From Rheum nobile (lineage: Eukaryota; Streptophyta; Magnoliopsida; Caryophyllales; Polygonaceae), in the NCBI GenBank assembly GCA_027886185.1, contig WOAB01000321.1:248001-312000 (forward strand): a stretch of 64,000 nt of DNA, read 5' to 3'. This document shows, in pieces, positions 10,522 to 23,037 of this stretch (its first letter is position 1; each line of letters starts with the position of its first letter). The notes beneath the pieces are model-generated. The model worked only from the letters and a program-made list of their open reading frames with translations, was not told where the DNA came from and made no database searches. Made by a program: the position numbers and the translations under genes.

Positions 10522-11443
10522 CGATTTTTTCCTTCTTTTTGTTTGGTCTTAATTCATATGTTAACTCAATTATTGTATTTGTAGTTTTCGTCCATAAAAA
10601 AACTCTAGATTGGACATCAAACGCACTTGAAATTAATATAATGATTACCTTTAAAAAACAAAAACTTAGCTGTCTGTATACAATGATTTCTTCCTTCTTT
10701 TATGTTTGGTCTTAATTCATATGTTAACTCAATTATTAGTATTGTGGTTGCCGTCAGAGCTGTCAATCGGGTCGGTCAAGTCGGGATCGGTTCGGTTATT
10801 TTTGGTTCGGGTTGAGAACGGGTCGGGTCATTTCGGATAACAGGTCAAGCCGGTCGGGTTAATACAGGTCAGCGGGCGGTTCGGGTTAACCAACGGGTCA
10901 AAAGCGTCATTTTTTAAATATTTTGTTCACTATTTAAATATTATTAAATAGTTAAAAACTAATTTAAATATGTCAAAATAAGTTGAAATGGATTAAAATA
11001 ATAATAATAATATTAATTATTTTAATGTAATTGATATTAGTAGACCAAAATCATATTTTATTTTTTATTTATTAATTTATAAATTTCTACATTATAAAAA
11101 ATTATATAAGTACAACAATGTTTTTTTTAGGATATTAAACATATTATCATTATTTATATGTTATTTATCATATTATTTTATATTTTATTTTATTAATACT
11201 CCACATTTATTCGTTAATCGGGTCGGGTTCGGGTTGGTCGGGTTCGGTCTCGGTAAATTTGGGTTCGGTAACTTCGGGTTATCAAAAATTTCGGTCAGGT
11301 CGGGTCGGGTCCAAAAGCGGATCGGTCAGGTCGGTAAAACGGGTTCGGTAATTTTTTGACAGCTTGCCGTCCTTACAAAAACTCTAGATTGTACTTCAAA
11401 TCGCACTTGAAATTAGCCTAATGATTACATATAAAAAAACAAC
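10522..11443. repeat. Direct duplication of about 145 bp, second copy split by a hAT element
   Basis: Copy 1 is 10522-10665. Copy 2 is 10685-10755 plus 11372-11443. Shared phrases include TTGGTCTTAATTCATATG, ACTCAATTATT, AAAAACTCTAGATTG and CGCACTTGAAATTA. The hAT element 10756-11363 sits inside copy 2, so copy 1 acts as a diverged empty-site reference. Confidence 0.75.
10756..11363. mobile_element. Non-autonomous hAT element, 608 bp
   Basis: It is bounded by a perfect 8-bp TSD, TTGCCGTC (10748-10755 and 11364-11371). The termini are inverted (AGAGCTGTCAA and TTGACAGC). Both ends carry dense subterminal GGTCGG/CGGGTC repeats over about 150 bp, a hAT hallmark where transposase is expected to bind. 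The middle (10910-11215) is AT-rich. No transposase is encoded. Confidence 0.8.
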
Positions 11444-11779
11444 TAAACCCTTATGTTACTGACATATTTTCAGATCCTATTTTATACATGTAAATTAGGA
11501 TAATATATGTTATGAACTATAATCATAAAATATTCAAACTAAAATCATTTGTATACTAAAGCCGACAAATTTGTCCATTGATTTCAACGGTGACGTAATG
11601 TAAGTGTATACAACATTAAAACCCGACAATTAGCATAGGAAAACATCTAACAATTATGTATGACTCAAATATGGCATGTACAATATATATTATGTGTATT
11701 TACAGTTAATGTCCAACTTCATTTAGTATGAGGAAATATTTATGGGTAATTTTTTTACCTAATTAATCCTTATAATTTA

Positions 11780-11950
11780 GGGTTTGTTTGGTATGTGTAT
11801 TTATAAAGACATTTTTGTTTATAAATTCTTTTTTTTTAGAAATGTAGGTTTTGAAATTTGAATTTTGGGTGGTATAGGAAAATGTTAATGGAGGGAAAAA
11901 AGTACTTTTTTATAAATAAAGACCTTATAAATACAAGACCAAACAAGCCC
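11780..11950. mobile_element. Harbinger/Tourist-like MITE, 171 bp
   Basis: The terminal inverted repeats begin GGGTTTGTTTGG and end CCAAACAAGCCC, and the inner arms TATTTATAA/TTATAAATA also match. The flanks are TTA and TTC, a near match to the 3-bp TWA target of PIF/Harbinger elements. Confidence 0.6.
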
Positions 11951-12252
11951 TTCTTGATATATGAGTTAATCTAGGTAATATGACTCATCTTTTTCTTTTT
12001 CTTACTTTTTTACTCTTATGTAAGAAAAAGGTCGGACATAGCTACAACTTTAAAAAGGAATACTTACTTGTATAACCTTATCTTCAATCTTTCACGAAGA
12101 ATTGATCTATAAGGTTATGTATTTTATCCACATGCTTTTTTATCAACGTTATTATCATACATTTTTCATTAGTTCGATGGATTTATTTGATATTCATTGT
12201 TATTATATAACATTATTGATGCTAAATTTTATTAATTTTCTTTTAAAATAAT
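11951..12252. other. AT-rich intergenic DNA, no gene seen
   Basis: No coding or structural signal is seen between the MITE and the SINE. Confidence 0.5.
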
Positions 12253-12266
12253 AAATTATCATTATT

Positions 12267-12480
12267 GCCTCCCGGGGCGCAGCGCAGCGGTTCCAGAGGG
12301 GAGTAGAACTTGGGTGTGGTAATTCCACCCGAGTTCGAAACGTATTGGCGCCGAATGTTAGCTGCACCCGATTTAACTCCTACTGTACCTGGGGGGGGCC
12401 CTGAAATGGCTGGGGCAGGGGACGTGAGACTAGTGGGTTCCGTCAAAATGGGCCCGACACTCACGTAAAGCCAAAAAAAA
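12267..12480 (+). mobile_element. SINE, 214 bp, with 14-bp TSD
   Basis: A GC-rich block in AT-rich DNA. It has a polymerase III A-box-like segment near GGGCGCAGCGCAGCGG and a B box GAGTTCGAAAC about 40 bases later, as in tRNA-derived plant SINEs. It ends in an A tract. The flanking repeats AAATTATCATTATT (12253-12266 and 12481-12494) are identical, as left by LINE-type reverse transcription. No protein is encoded; a LINE would supply the enzymes. Confidence 0.87.
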
Positions 12481-12494
12481 AAATTATCATTATT

Positions 12495-13294
12495 TATTTA
12501 ATATTATTACATATGTTTTTTTATTCCAAGAACTCATGCCTTCTACTAGTACTTATCTAAAATGGTTTATAACATTACCTATAACAAAATTATTTAATAT
12601 TATAATATGAAAAAATGATAGATATATATTAATTAGTGGAAGTAGCCACATTTAACATACTTATCTAAAAAGATTGTACAAAAAACCACATGAAAAAAAA
12701 ATTCATTATTCAGATGTTTTTCCTAGATAATTGATTTATATTTAACATAAAATTTGACTTGAATATCTATGACGACACTTTTCAATTTTTGTTGTTTTTT
12801 TATAATATGACAAGTTTTATGAACATTAATAATAATGTTTTATTATCATGAAACATATTTGACTTAAATGTCACATTATTAAAAATATTTATTAAATCCC
12901 ATCTCATGCTTTGCAGGGGCACTATGCTACTTATATCTTAAAAGAGCATATAACAGTCATCTTCTCAAGCTGAAAAAGATTTTAAATCATCAAAGACCTA
13001 AAACTTGCAGTATAAGTGTACCATATTCCATGGTGCCTTTCAAAGGCAGGGCATAGTAAAAAAAAAGCATGCTATTTCCAGCCAAAATATAGTCATTAGA
13101 TAGAAAGGCCAGACAGCTACACCAAGAACAAATTCCTCAGTGCCTATAATTTGCATTCATCAAATCCACAATATTGATACTTCAAAACTTTGGAAGTAAA
13201 ACGAATGTGGTAAATGGTCACAATTCCAACTTCTTCCTCTCCTATCTGGAAGAGGGCCGATCTTAGATTGCTTGAACTGCTGCTACTAAATGCT
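12495..13294. other. Intergenic DNA and probable RER1 3' UTR
   Basis: 12495-12900 is AT-rich without genes. From about 12900 to 13294 composition is more balanced, and this lies just downstream of the RER1 stop on the minus strand. It probably holds the 3' UTR, but no single poly(A) signal stands out. Confidence 0.45.
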
Positions 13295-15600
13295 TCAGTC
13301 CGCACGTCCGCTGGAGCTAGCTCCAGATGGTCTCTTTCCTCCATATTTCTGAGCATAATTCATAAAAACAGCATGTCAGTTGCCAGGGAAATTTTGTTTA
13401 GAAAAGAACATTACAGCAGAACCAGTAAATGTAAGCCATGGAAGGGTGTTAAGTGCGGTAAGAATGGCACTAAGCTCACCTGCTTTCCAATGTTGAAAGG
13501 GATATATTTGTACTTGATCATGTGTGCAATCTGGCGCTTCATTGTAAGGACAAATAGAACAATCCAATAACAGAGCAATATAGGCCAGAAGACAGGAACA
13601 TCAAATGCAGAAAAAAAGGTTGTTACAGATGCTATAGCAAATGCCTTGGTTACGGAATACCTGCCATTTATTCCACAAGAATGTATGTGTCAGACAAGTG
13701 GCAGATGTATGTATGAAGATTTTATTACATCACCAGTTTAAAGAATGACTTGAATACTAGGTGATCTTGCATGTTTTACTTTGGTGCGTTCAATACTGTT
13801 GCTAAACTTAGTATTACTTGGCTAAAGATTTATGGATCTTGATGATTACTAGTGCCCTAACTTTCCTAACCAGTGATGAAAAAAGCGTTAGGCGCACCCA
13901 GGCGCTGGGAGGCCCAGGCGCGCCTAGACGCACGCCTAATCACACAAACCTTTAAAAATGCATTTTTTATCCCAAACATGTTATAGAAGCATGTAAAACA
14001 TGTTTAAAATGAAATAAAACCACTTTTAAAACATCATAATGTTATAAAATCAAGTTTTTTAACTAGTAAGCAAGTAGGAAGTGATTGATGACAACGGATG
14101 TGAAGTAACTTCAAGCTCAGCAGTATAGAAGACAGGAAGAAGAGAATAGAGGAGGAGGAAGAGACTAGAGAGAACGTGTTTTGATTTATGGTGTACGTAG
14201 TAGTAGGTATTATAGAAGATCTGATATTATTTACTTAATTTACTTAGGAAAAGAAGATATAAAGATATACTATTTCCTAGGATAATTAAGGAATCTGTTA
14301 TTTCCTAGGATAGTTATAGTTTACTTTGGAAAATAAGATAATAAAGATAATACTATTTCCTAGGATAATCAAGGAATCTGCTATTTCCTAGGATAGTTAA
14401 GAAAAAAAAGATATAAAATCTGTTATTTAAAGATAAAATCTATTAAAAATCAATTTAAAAATTCAAAAAACTAAAAATTTGTTAAACTCCTACAGATTTG
14501 GCCAAGGCGCGCTTTTTTCATCACTGTTCCTGACTGTGTTTTACCAGGCCTCTAAGCATATGAGTCGCGAGTTTCCCATTTGATTCCATTGATTAACAGA
14601 AATACCCCCTGAAAAGTGCAACTGTCAGTTCAATGGCAATTGAAGGATTGTTATAGTCCTGAAAATTTTCAACTCATATCATAACTGTCCCTAAAATTAT
14701 ATTGTATTATGTCATTTAAGGCTATGTTACTGAAAAAATGACAGAAGAATATAGGATTGAATATACAAATCCATGTACCGAAACTCCAGAGGCTATATCA
14801 CAGGAGCAACAGCTTAGGTCAGATATGAAATCAATAATAGATGTAGCACAATCAGTATCTGTAGTTAGAGATCTCCATGTCTTTGCCCCCACAGCAGTTC
14901 CTATTACAGCAAGCTAAATTTATTACAGCACTGGGGATCATCAATCAAGCAACTTCTATAACAGGATAGGAAATCAACATCACTGGTTCTACCACAGTTC
15001 ATACTTGTGTGCTACTAAAGTTTCTGAAAATCAACCTGATTACTCAGTAGGGGCAATTCTAAATCGGAACATAGATAGTAGGGGATCTCATTGTCTAAAT
15101 TATACATAGACAGAAGAGCAGGACACCAGTCTTTGTCAAGTCAATTCTATGCACTTCAGATCAACCGATTAAAATACCCAAATAGACACAAGATTAACAA
15201 ATATGATTCCAGAATTTTAGGAATTGTAGTAGATCACATATTCAGTAAGAATTCTTTACCAGAATTTGAACTCCGGGAGACGACGAATAAAGGGCTTGAA
15301 CTCATCGGAGCCCTTAGTGGGAAGCAAAGGACCATCGGAGCCCTCCTGCTCGGGATCAACCAACGGCGACAAGAAACCGATCAGGAGATTCAAGATGTAG
15401 ATCCCGAGGGCATAGACAATGATGTAAAAGCCATGAACGTAGTAAATCCTAATCGCCAAAAGCAAGGCAAGAACTAGGGTTCCAATCCACCTGGGAACCG
15501 AATGCGGGGTGGACTTGTCGAGATAGAACTGGTAGATTCTCGAAACCTCTTGAAGCTTCTTGACAGCCGGAGAATCCGCCGGAAGACCGCCGCCATCCAT
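13295..15600 (-). CDS. RER1: RER1 family ER-retrieval receptor (three coding exons)
   Basis: The exons are 15600-15260, 13660-13480 and 13348-13295, giving 191 residues, the usual plant RER1 length. The first junction splits the Trp codon of EFKFW|YSVTK (donor GTAAAG, acceptor GGCAG) and the second is phase 0 after IGKQ. RER1 is a four-span Golgi membrane protein that binds polar residues in membrane helices and returns ER proteins in COPI vesicles. Visible here are the soluble N-terminus with YLDKSTPHSVPRW (about 26-38), hydrophobic spans at about 39-77 and 118-155, the conserved EFKPFIRRLPEFKFW, then DVPVFWPILL and MKRQIAHMIKYKYIPF. The C-terminal tail ends SSSGRAD. The start is the only Met matching the family N-terminus. 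All exons are intact and splice sites canonical, so it should be functional. Intron 1 holds a hAT MITE. Confidence 0.95.
13871..14526. mobile_element. hAT MITE in RER1 intron 1, 656 bp
   Basis: Perfect 17-bp terminal inverted repeats start CAGTGATGAAAAAAGCG. The flanking 8-mers TTCCTAAC (13863-13870) and TTCCTGAC (14527-14534) differ by one base, fitting the 8-bp hAT duplication. GGCGC-rich subterminal repeats (AGGCGCACCCAGGCGC) follow the left end. Internally, a module of about 85 bp with CTATTTCCTAGGATA is tandemly repeated at roughly 14246-14405. No ORF is present. Confidence 0.85.
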
Positions 15601-16128
15601 TACGAAAATTAGGTCAGGTTACTTCAGCACCGATGCGGGGATCTGCAGAAAATTGGGGCGAAATTAGACGGAAGGCAGAGGATAAAGTCGTAAATAACTG
15701 GAAGAAGGGGAGAGATTAGTATTACCTCCGGCGGAGAGGTGAGGGTTCCAGCAATGGCGGAAGAGAGAAAGGGGGGTTGGAAATCGAAGGTGGAAAGAGG
15801 ATTACCGACAGAGGATGTGGACTTGTGAAGGAAAAGTGGTTGAATGAAGAGAGGAGATGCTCTGATGCGCAGCTGCGAGCGCGTGACTCACCCCCGGCTC
15901 TTTGGGCCGAAATCCGTTTTTATCTTCTTAGGGATTGGGCCGGTTTGTTTCGGGTTTGATCCAATAAAGGGTTTGGATGATTTCGATTCAGGGTTTCGAC
16001 TTTCAATGGATTTTATTATTTCTATTGTCACAATTTTCATTTTTTTTTGTTTGTTTAGGAATTATGTCTATTCTTTTTTCTTATATACGTTTTTGATTTT
16101 CAGACTCATATTTTGACATTTCGATGAC
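15601..16128 (-). promoter_or_regulatory. RER1 5' UTR with candidate intron, and native upstream region
   Basis: Upstream of the RER1 ATG the minus strand shows a donor-like GGAG|GTAATA and an acceptor-like TTCTGCAG|AT. These define a candidate 83-base 5' UTR intron at 15643-15725. Native sequence ends at 16128, where the LINE begins, leaving about 530 bp before the insertion stack. No TATA box was assigned. Confidence 0.5.
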
Positions 16129-16557
16129 TTTTTTTTTATACATGGCAAACAGTCGGACTCATTCATTAATAGAATGACAACCATGAATCATCGCAATTGA
16201 TGATCTATACAAAGTTATTACAAATATTATCATACATCGAGTTCAAACAGTAGAACTTTTATCGAGATGAACAAAGCCCGTGCTCAGAAAGGGTGGTAGA
16301 AGAAAGAATATGCCGGAGTCTTACAAGGCCAATGGAATTGATGTGATACGTTGCTAGGAAATCAGCTACATGATTTGCTTTCCTAATGCAATGGTGTACT
16401 TGTATAGAATCAAAAAAGAAAAGTAGAGTCGTAATGTCAAGAATAATTGGATGGATTTCCCACGGTATTTTCCAGTAACCTTTAATTGAGTTTATGATTG
16501 TTAAATTATCACCTTCTATGATTAAGTGTTTAATATTTAAATTAATAGCATTCTTAA

Positions 16558-18966
16558 TGTAACACTCCCAAATATTCCCTTAGAAAGGCATTACCGCCAG
16601 TGACCTCAGACGTTTTGTCCGATGTCACCCAAGGCTTTACCAGTTTGATATAAACCATCAAACCACAATTATGATACAAAATATCATAACTTTCATTTAA
16701 ACCATAGTCGCGGAATTACAACACAATTCCAAGTACGACAAAATACATCAGAAATACAGCGGAAGTCTTTACACAAAATATTTTCTTAACACAACGGAAG
16801 TCTTTTAAATAACCATCAAAGGGTCTTGATCGCAATGATCACCCGCCAATGATCTTAACCTGGATCACTTGTCAAAAACACCGTTTGTCTTCATAGTCGT
16901 TCTAGCCTTTACGGAACTGCAACCTATCTGATATGCCGAATCGAACGGATGACACCAGCCAACCATGCAGAGAACAATTACGGTTGGTTAGTCTAATGAA
17001 AGACTAAGCAAGGGTACAAAGCAGAGTGGTTCGAAGTAGACGTATTAGGTTAGACTCATCGTCTCTCGAATAACAGTCGATAACGATAGTCAACCACCAT
17101 ACTCCTACTAGAATATAAGAAAAGGCATGATCAAGAGAAGATTCTGGAGACCGAGTCTCACAACAAGCAATCCCAAAAGAAGACTCCAACGAAATGAGCC
17201 TTATCGGAAAGCATGACAAATGTCTGGAACATAAATAATTCATACAAGCGTTCAAAAACGACTTGATGTTTCGGCTCACGACCAATCTCACCACCCAAGG
17301 CGAATCCAGATTGGAAAGAGAACTTTACTCTGATCAAAGTCAAGACGAGATTTCCTAGCTGCACTATTTCCTAGATGCACTACTCGCCTGAGGGTATATT
17401 TAATTATGTGCGACAACGGCACTTATCTCATTTAATTCCAAAACGATCATCACGTTATAAGCTTTTAAATCTCCTCACAAGAGATATCAGATCTCCTCAC
17501 AAGAGATATCAGAGGGAATAAATCCCAAAAGATTTGGCACTAGCTAAGTGCACCAACCCTGAGTAAGGGCATGGTCATGACCAGAGAGAGTAATGGGGAA
17601 AAATCCACCAAGTACTAGTTATAAAGAAACAGTTAAACCCCCACAAGGTACATAGCGTTCCTACAAATACTCGTTCTAACTAAACAGTTACGAACGCAGT
17701 AATAATCCACATCAATGTCATCGCGGCCAATAACAGATATAATAGCGTTGTTCTAACAGATATACAACCTATCATAATATCTGTATTTAATCACATATAT
17801 TTATATAATAGCGTCGTTCTAACAGATATACAACCTATTATAATATCTTTTAAAATCACAAACAATTATCAAAACTGTTCCCAACGAAAACAGTAAATCA
17901 TCCCAAACTAATTAACAATTAAACAATTGATAATTAATTGAAATATGGAATGATGAGCAAGAGCGAACCGCCACTTGCCTTAGATTATACGAAATCTTGA
18001 ACAAGCTTAGAAACGTCGGGTTCTTGGGTCAGAAGCAAGGACAGATCCTGGATAACAAATCCCTATGGAACGACCCATAACGAGACCCTAAGTTAGATTC
18101 AATATCCTGATATATGAATCTAAAAGAATACAAAAGGAATCGAAAGAACCAAGCCTCGCTCAAGACCACACACCCACGAGCCATAACACGAACCCAACTC
18201 ACCGCGGGTGCGGTGGGGTCCTTGCCGCGGGTGCGGCGAGCTAACAGAGGCAGAGGGCTTCAGCGAAAATTCAGAAAACTCACCCAAATCGAGTTGTTTG
18301 CTTTCGATTCGATTATGGTTCACTCTCCAAACACCTTAAACCTTCCAACACCACTTGGGAGTACTTTCTCCACTCAAGGGAAACTCCGGCGAAGCTCCGG
18401 CGAAAGCTTGGAAGCTTAGGCGGCAATGGAGAAAACAGAGGAGGAAGAAGACGTTCAGCAGGGCGAATCTTCCTCTCCAGCTCCTCCCTTTTATATCCTC
18501 AACCCACCTCCACTTGCAAGGGAACATATGGGACGGCTAGGGGCGAATTTAGGCGGCTTAGGCCTGACAACCGGCGCCACTTGCAAGGGAAGACGATAAC
18601 GCTGCAGAAGAAAAATATCCCACCGCGGGGTGCAGCAGGGTGCGGTGGCCTCCTCAGACCGCCTCACTTGTTTGGCCTTCGCCGCGCGTGCGGCCACTTG
18701 ACCGCGGGGTGCGGTCAAGGCCATTTTTCACCCTTTTGTCCGTTTTAAACTTGGGTTAATTATATTTAACCCCGGGTTAAATATATTCGTACACGAATGA
18801 CTATTTAACCTTGAACACATGTCAACTGTATTTTATATTACTCGTAAAAAATATTACAGAGATCAAACATGATACAGAATGTCCGAACTTCTCTGAATTT
18901 AATCCGACTTGTAATACAGGAGTTGGAAAAATTCCAAAATATCCTTATAAAATGAGGGATATTACA
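16558..18966 (-). repeat. Solo LTR (2.4 kb) of a Gypsy-like family, inside the LINE
   Basis: It runs from TGTAACACTCC to GATATTACA and is flanked by a perfect 5-bp TSD, CTTAA (16553-16557 and 18967-18971). It shares blocks with the LTRs at 19835 and 25073, for example CAGCCAACCAT, GGTTGGTTAGTCTAATGAAA and GAGCGAACCGCCACTTGCCT. No internal region is present, so the internal body was lost by LTR-LTR recombination. The minus strand has a TATA-like ATATAAAAGGG near 18486-18496. GC-rich repeats of CCGCGGGTGCGG type occur at about 18200-18240 and 18620-18720. The orientation follows the related element. Confidence 0.8.
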
Positions 18967-19834
18967 CTTAATACCATACAAAGCTGTAAAAGCTTTCGTT
19001 TACAGGACACTGGTATCAAGAATGTTGTCACGGAAAATGGACAAGATCTTCCCATTTGAGTTACGTAAAATGTAGCCAATATGAGAGGATTGAATATGTA
19101 TTTTAGATCCATCAAAGTTTAACTTATCCCAGCCAGGAGGCGGTTTTCTCCAAACACTATTAGTTTTGCAATTTCTATTACGTTTAAAGGTCGGCGAAGA
19201 AGTGGTTGTCGCGCCTGAGGTCAAAGTATACCATGATTGGAATTGGAAAAAAGGCTGGTCAGAAGGTAAAATATTTTGATTGTTATTGTTTCTACCGAAA
19301 ATTATCGTGTTCCGATGGTTCCAAATTTTCCACCAGAGGAAGAACATGGGTTCAGGTGATTCGTTCGAGGTTAAGAAATAATTAATATTTGTGACGCAAT
19401 CTGAAGATTACTGGATGGAAAAAGTTCGATTGAGTCGAGTTTGAAGATTAGAGACCATTTGTTGGGTATATTGACATTCAAAAAAAAGATGGTTGATATC
19501 CTCATTATATAAATTACATAGACTATGTTGGGAAAGAACTCTATAAAAGTGTCGATTTAATCTTTCTGTAGTAGGAAAACAGTTAGTGACTGCTTTTCAA
19601 AGAAAATGTTGGATCTTTAGAGGAATCTTCAATTTCCAAATCCAAGAGAAGAAGTCATGGTGAGAATTTGAAGGTTGTGGTTCAGTAGTTCTAGATTATT
19701 TAAGTGTGAAGTTACCATCCATAGAGTATTTCCATATTATCCGGTCAACCACAAAAGTTGTTGGTATGTATATTCTTATGATTTTAGAGATAACAAAAAG
19801 AGGGAGAATAACTTCTAGTTTAGAATAACTTCTA

Positions 19835-22673
19835 AACCCTAAATACATGACTAATTTATCTAAGTATCACATTTATTTCATAATATTAAATCGATATTAA
19901 ACATCTTTAAACAATCTTGCTTTAGAACCCAACCTTTAACTACAAGCCTTCGTCTCCAATTTGTTACTTCAATCTAAGACCAACCACTGATGTGCCGTAT
20001 AGGACAGATGACATCAGCCAACCATACAAGAAAAGAGAAAGGTTGGTTAGTCTAATGAAAGACTAAACAAGGGTATGAAAGGAAAAAATATGTGTGATTG
20101 TATCCAGTTACTATCATTATCTCCCGAATAAAAGTCGGTAGACAATACATAACTAAAATACTCTCACTGAAATAATAGAAGAGATATGATCCAAAAGAAG
20201 ACTCCAATGAAATTAAATTTTATGGAAATTAAATAAATTTGTTTGGGAACATATATAATTATCACATCAAAGTTTTGAAAACGACTCATTGAATATTTGG
20301 GTCATCGACCAACCTCACCGCATATAGCGAATTCAGATTGAAAAGAGGACTTACTTTAGACAAGAGTTCGGGCGGGTTCCACGTTGTACTTATCGCCCAA
20401 AGGTATATTAATTATGCGCACAAAGAAACTTATCTTATTTAATTCCAAAATGTGCATTTACGTTAAAAACTTTTAATCCACACCAATCTCGAAACGAGAT
20501 ATATCATGTGACGAATCCCAAATAACGTACTAGCTAAGTGCACCACCACTTATATTCGAATCAGGATAGGTCATGACCAAAAAGTATTAGGCCAATAATC
20601 CTCCTAATATCATGTTATAAAGAAACAGCTAAACCGCGCAAGGTAAATAGTGTTCCTCCAAATACTCGTGCTAACTAGCATACATGTCCACACCAAATCC
20701 ACACCAAAGTTCATCTAGCACCCTATGATAATAAATATATATATATATATACGAGGGTTACTGCTAGCAAAATATACAACCTAATTTATAGGATTTATTT
20801 CCACACCAATTTACCATATAAGTTCTCAAACACAAATTAAGAATATTTATCCCAACTTAATTAGCACAATTAATTAATTGTCAATTAAGATGAATATGGA
20901 ATAAATTGAAAGAGCGAACCGCCACTTGCCTTGAGTTACGAAGAAAGTTGAACGGCGTAACAGGGATGGTTGCTTTCAAATAGCAATTTGACTTCCAACT
21001 TTAATTATGTTCCAAAAGAGTTCCCGAGACGTAACCAAATCACACAAAATAAATTATAATTAGATAATCTATTCAATATCGAAATTTGAAGGATACATGT
21101 CTCAGTTTTTAAATGAATTTATTTAACCTTAAATAAATCAATTTTCAAGGCTTTTTAATAAAACGATCATTTATACGATACTAAATACCATTTAGTCGTA
21201 TATTCTAAATAATCATAACATAAATAAATTGATTCAATAAATTATTTACAACTCTAATAATTTTTAACCCAAAATATATCTAGATGAAATGTTATAATTT
21301 AACAATTCATAATATAATATATACCAAAAAAAATATAGTTAATTTAATTTTAATCTTAATAAAGTTAATTAACACAAAATATTTTTAATTAATCTAGATT
21401 AACTTAATTAATCAAGATTAAACAAAATAAAATAAAAATAAGAATTAATCAAAACCGAAATTGGGTAATATAGTTGTCAGAAATTCGCGTGTGGTTACCG
21501 GACGAAAAAGGGGGACATTTTCCCTCGTCGGAGCACCATCGAGGCTGGGTTTAGTGGGATTTTGAAGTGAATGACTTGGTGGAGCTAGGGGTGGCGCCAA
21601 TTTCGACGGTGAAGCCTCGTGGTGGTCGGAATTAAACGATGAACAGTCGCGACGTACTTTTAGGGTTCGAATGTTTGAGGATGAAATTGGATGAAATTAC
21701 TCCATGGGTGAGGGAGTATTTATAGGGGTTGGATTGGTCTCGAAAAATTGTACCCAATCGTGCCAATTTTGAGCCAAAACGATCCGGAATCGGATCGAAT
21801 TTGCCAAAAAACACAATGACGCGTCCCAAATATTTTCTTTCCTTCCGGGGAGAAATTTGATCTTGTTTGGGGATAATTCATTCCGATTTTAAGGATATTA
21901 TTCGCGTCTTTGTCCAATCTAAAAAGCCCATGTCGCAATTGTCAAAATCGAGCTCGTCTTTGGGCCAAGATTAGCCATGGCCGAGAGCTTCACATGTTGA
22001 ACGTGTTGGCTGGAGGTTGAAGAAGACCCCCGCTCAAATTCCACACCCCCCTTTATTTGGCTTAATTACGCATTTTTGCCCAACTTTTCAAGTTGTGGCA
22101 AAAATATCCTTATTTTATTTCCCAAAAATTATCCAAGCTTATTTATATCTTATCCTAAGTTTATTTATACATTCTAACCCAATTTTAAGTTAAAGAAAAA
22201 ATTAAATTAGCTAGTTTTAAGCTCAAATAATCTTTCCTTATAAACTTAACCATATTTAAATCAACATTCTATTATTCTTACTTTAAATACTTTATGATTA
22301 ACAAGATAATTTTATTTAAATATTAACATAAGTTAACATAATTTAGACAATTCATGACTTAAAGAGATAACCTACTTAGGTTAAGTATTATTTTAGCATC
22401 TCATTGATAAACATAATAATTCTTATAACATATATTGTTATATAAAAAATTCTAATACTACATTCATGATTATACTTGTTTATTTATTTTTACACTATAC
22501 TATTATAACCCATTTGATAATTTGTACAAAAATTATCTTAATCTAATTTTTGAACTTAAGTTAATTAGAATTTAAATTATTCCTCTAAAATAAATATCAT
22601 AAATTTGTTTATTATTAAAAGAAAATTACCATATTACCCTTCTCATTTAAGTGGTATATTACAATACTACCCC
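19835..22673 (-). repeat. 3' LTR of the gag-only Gypsy element
   Basis: Similar throughout to 25300-26211 plus 36600-38503. It ends GGTATATTACA. A minus-strand TATA box CCTATAAATA lies at 21717-21726, with its counterpart at 37609-37618. The 20730-20752 part is a TA microsatellite, the site where the other LTR was invaded. Confidence 0.75.
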
Positions 22674-23037
22674 TCCTAAAAATAGTTTCGACCCCAAAAC
22701 TAGCGCTTAACAAGATAGGGAACAATCACACATGTCCCAACACATTACACCATCCTTTATGAATCCAGTCTGTCCTTATCAACACGTGAACTGTACTGTT
22801 TTGGAACTCAAGGATTCTCGTATAAACACATAAATTGAAATAGTAACGAATTTAGTAATTTCCAAAACAATGAAGTACTTCTTTATTGTTCGAAACGTTG
22901 AATTAAAACCAACTGAAGGAATGTCAAATGAACAAATTAAACAACTACGAAGATTATAGACATACACGTCATAGCTCTTTATTCCTAGAAGGCTTAAAAC
23001 AATATAACTAATCGTTCAGGGTGTCCTACTCGTCAGA
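22674..23037. other. Internal sequence between 3' LTR and gag, no gene seen
   Basis: It begins with the minus-strand purine tract AGGAGGGGTAGTAT next to the LTR. The remainder shows no recognisable protein. Confidence 0.5.

Noticed and set aside
12243..12464. 73-codon minus-strand frame
   Set aside because: It lies within the SINE and has no protein features.
18114..18724. Open frames in the solo LTR with GC-rich CCGCGGGTGCGG repeats
   Set aside because: They are in noncoding LTR sequence, short, and without motifs; the repeats themselves are noted with the solo LTR.
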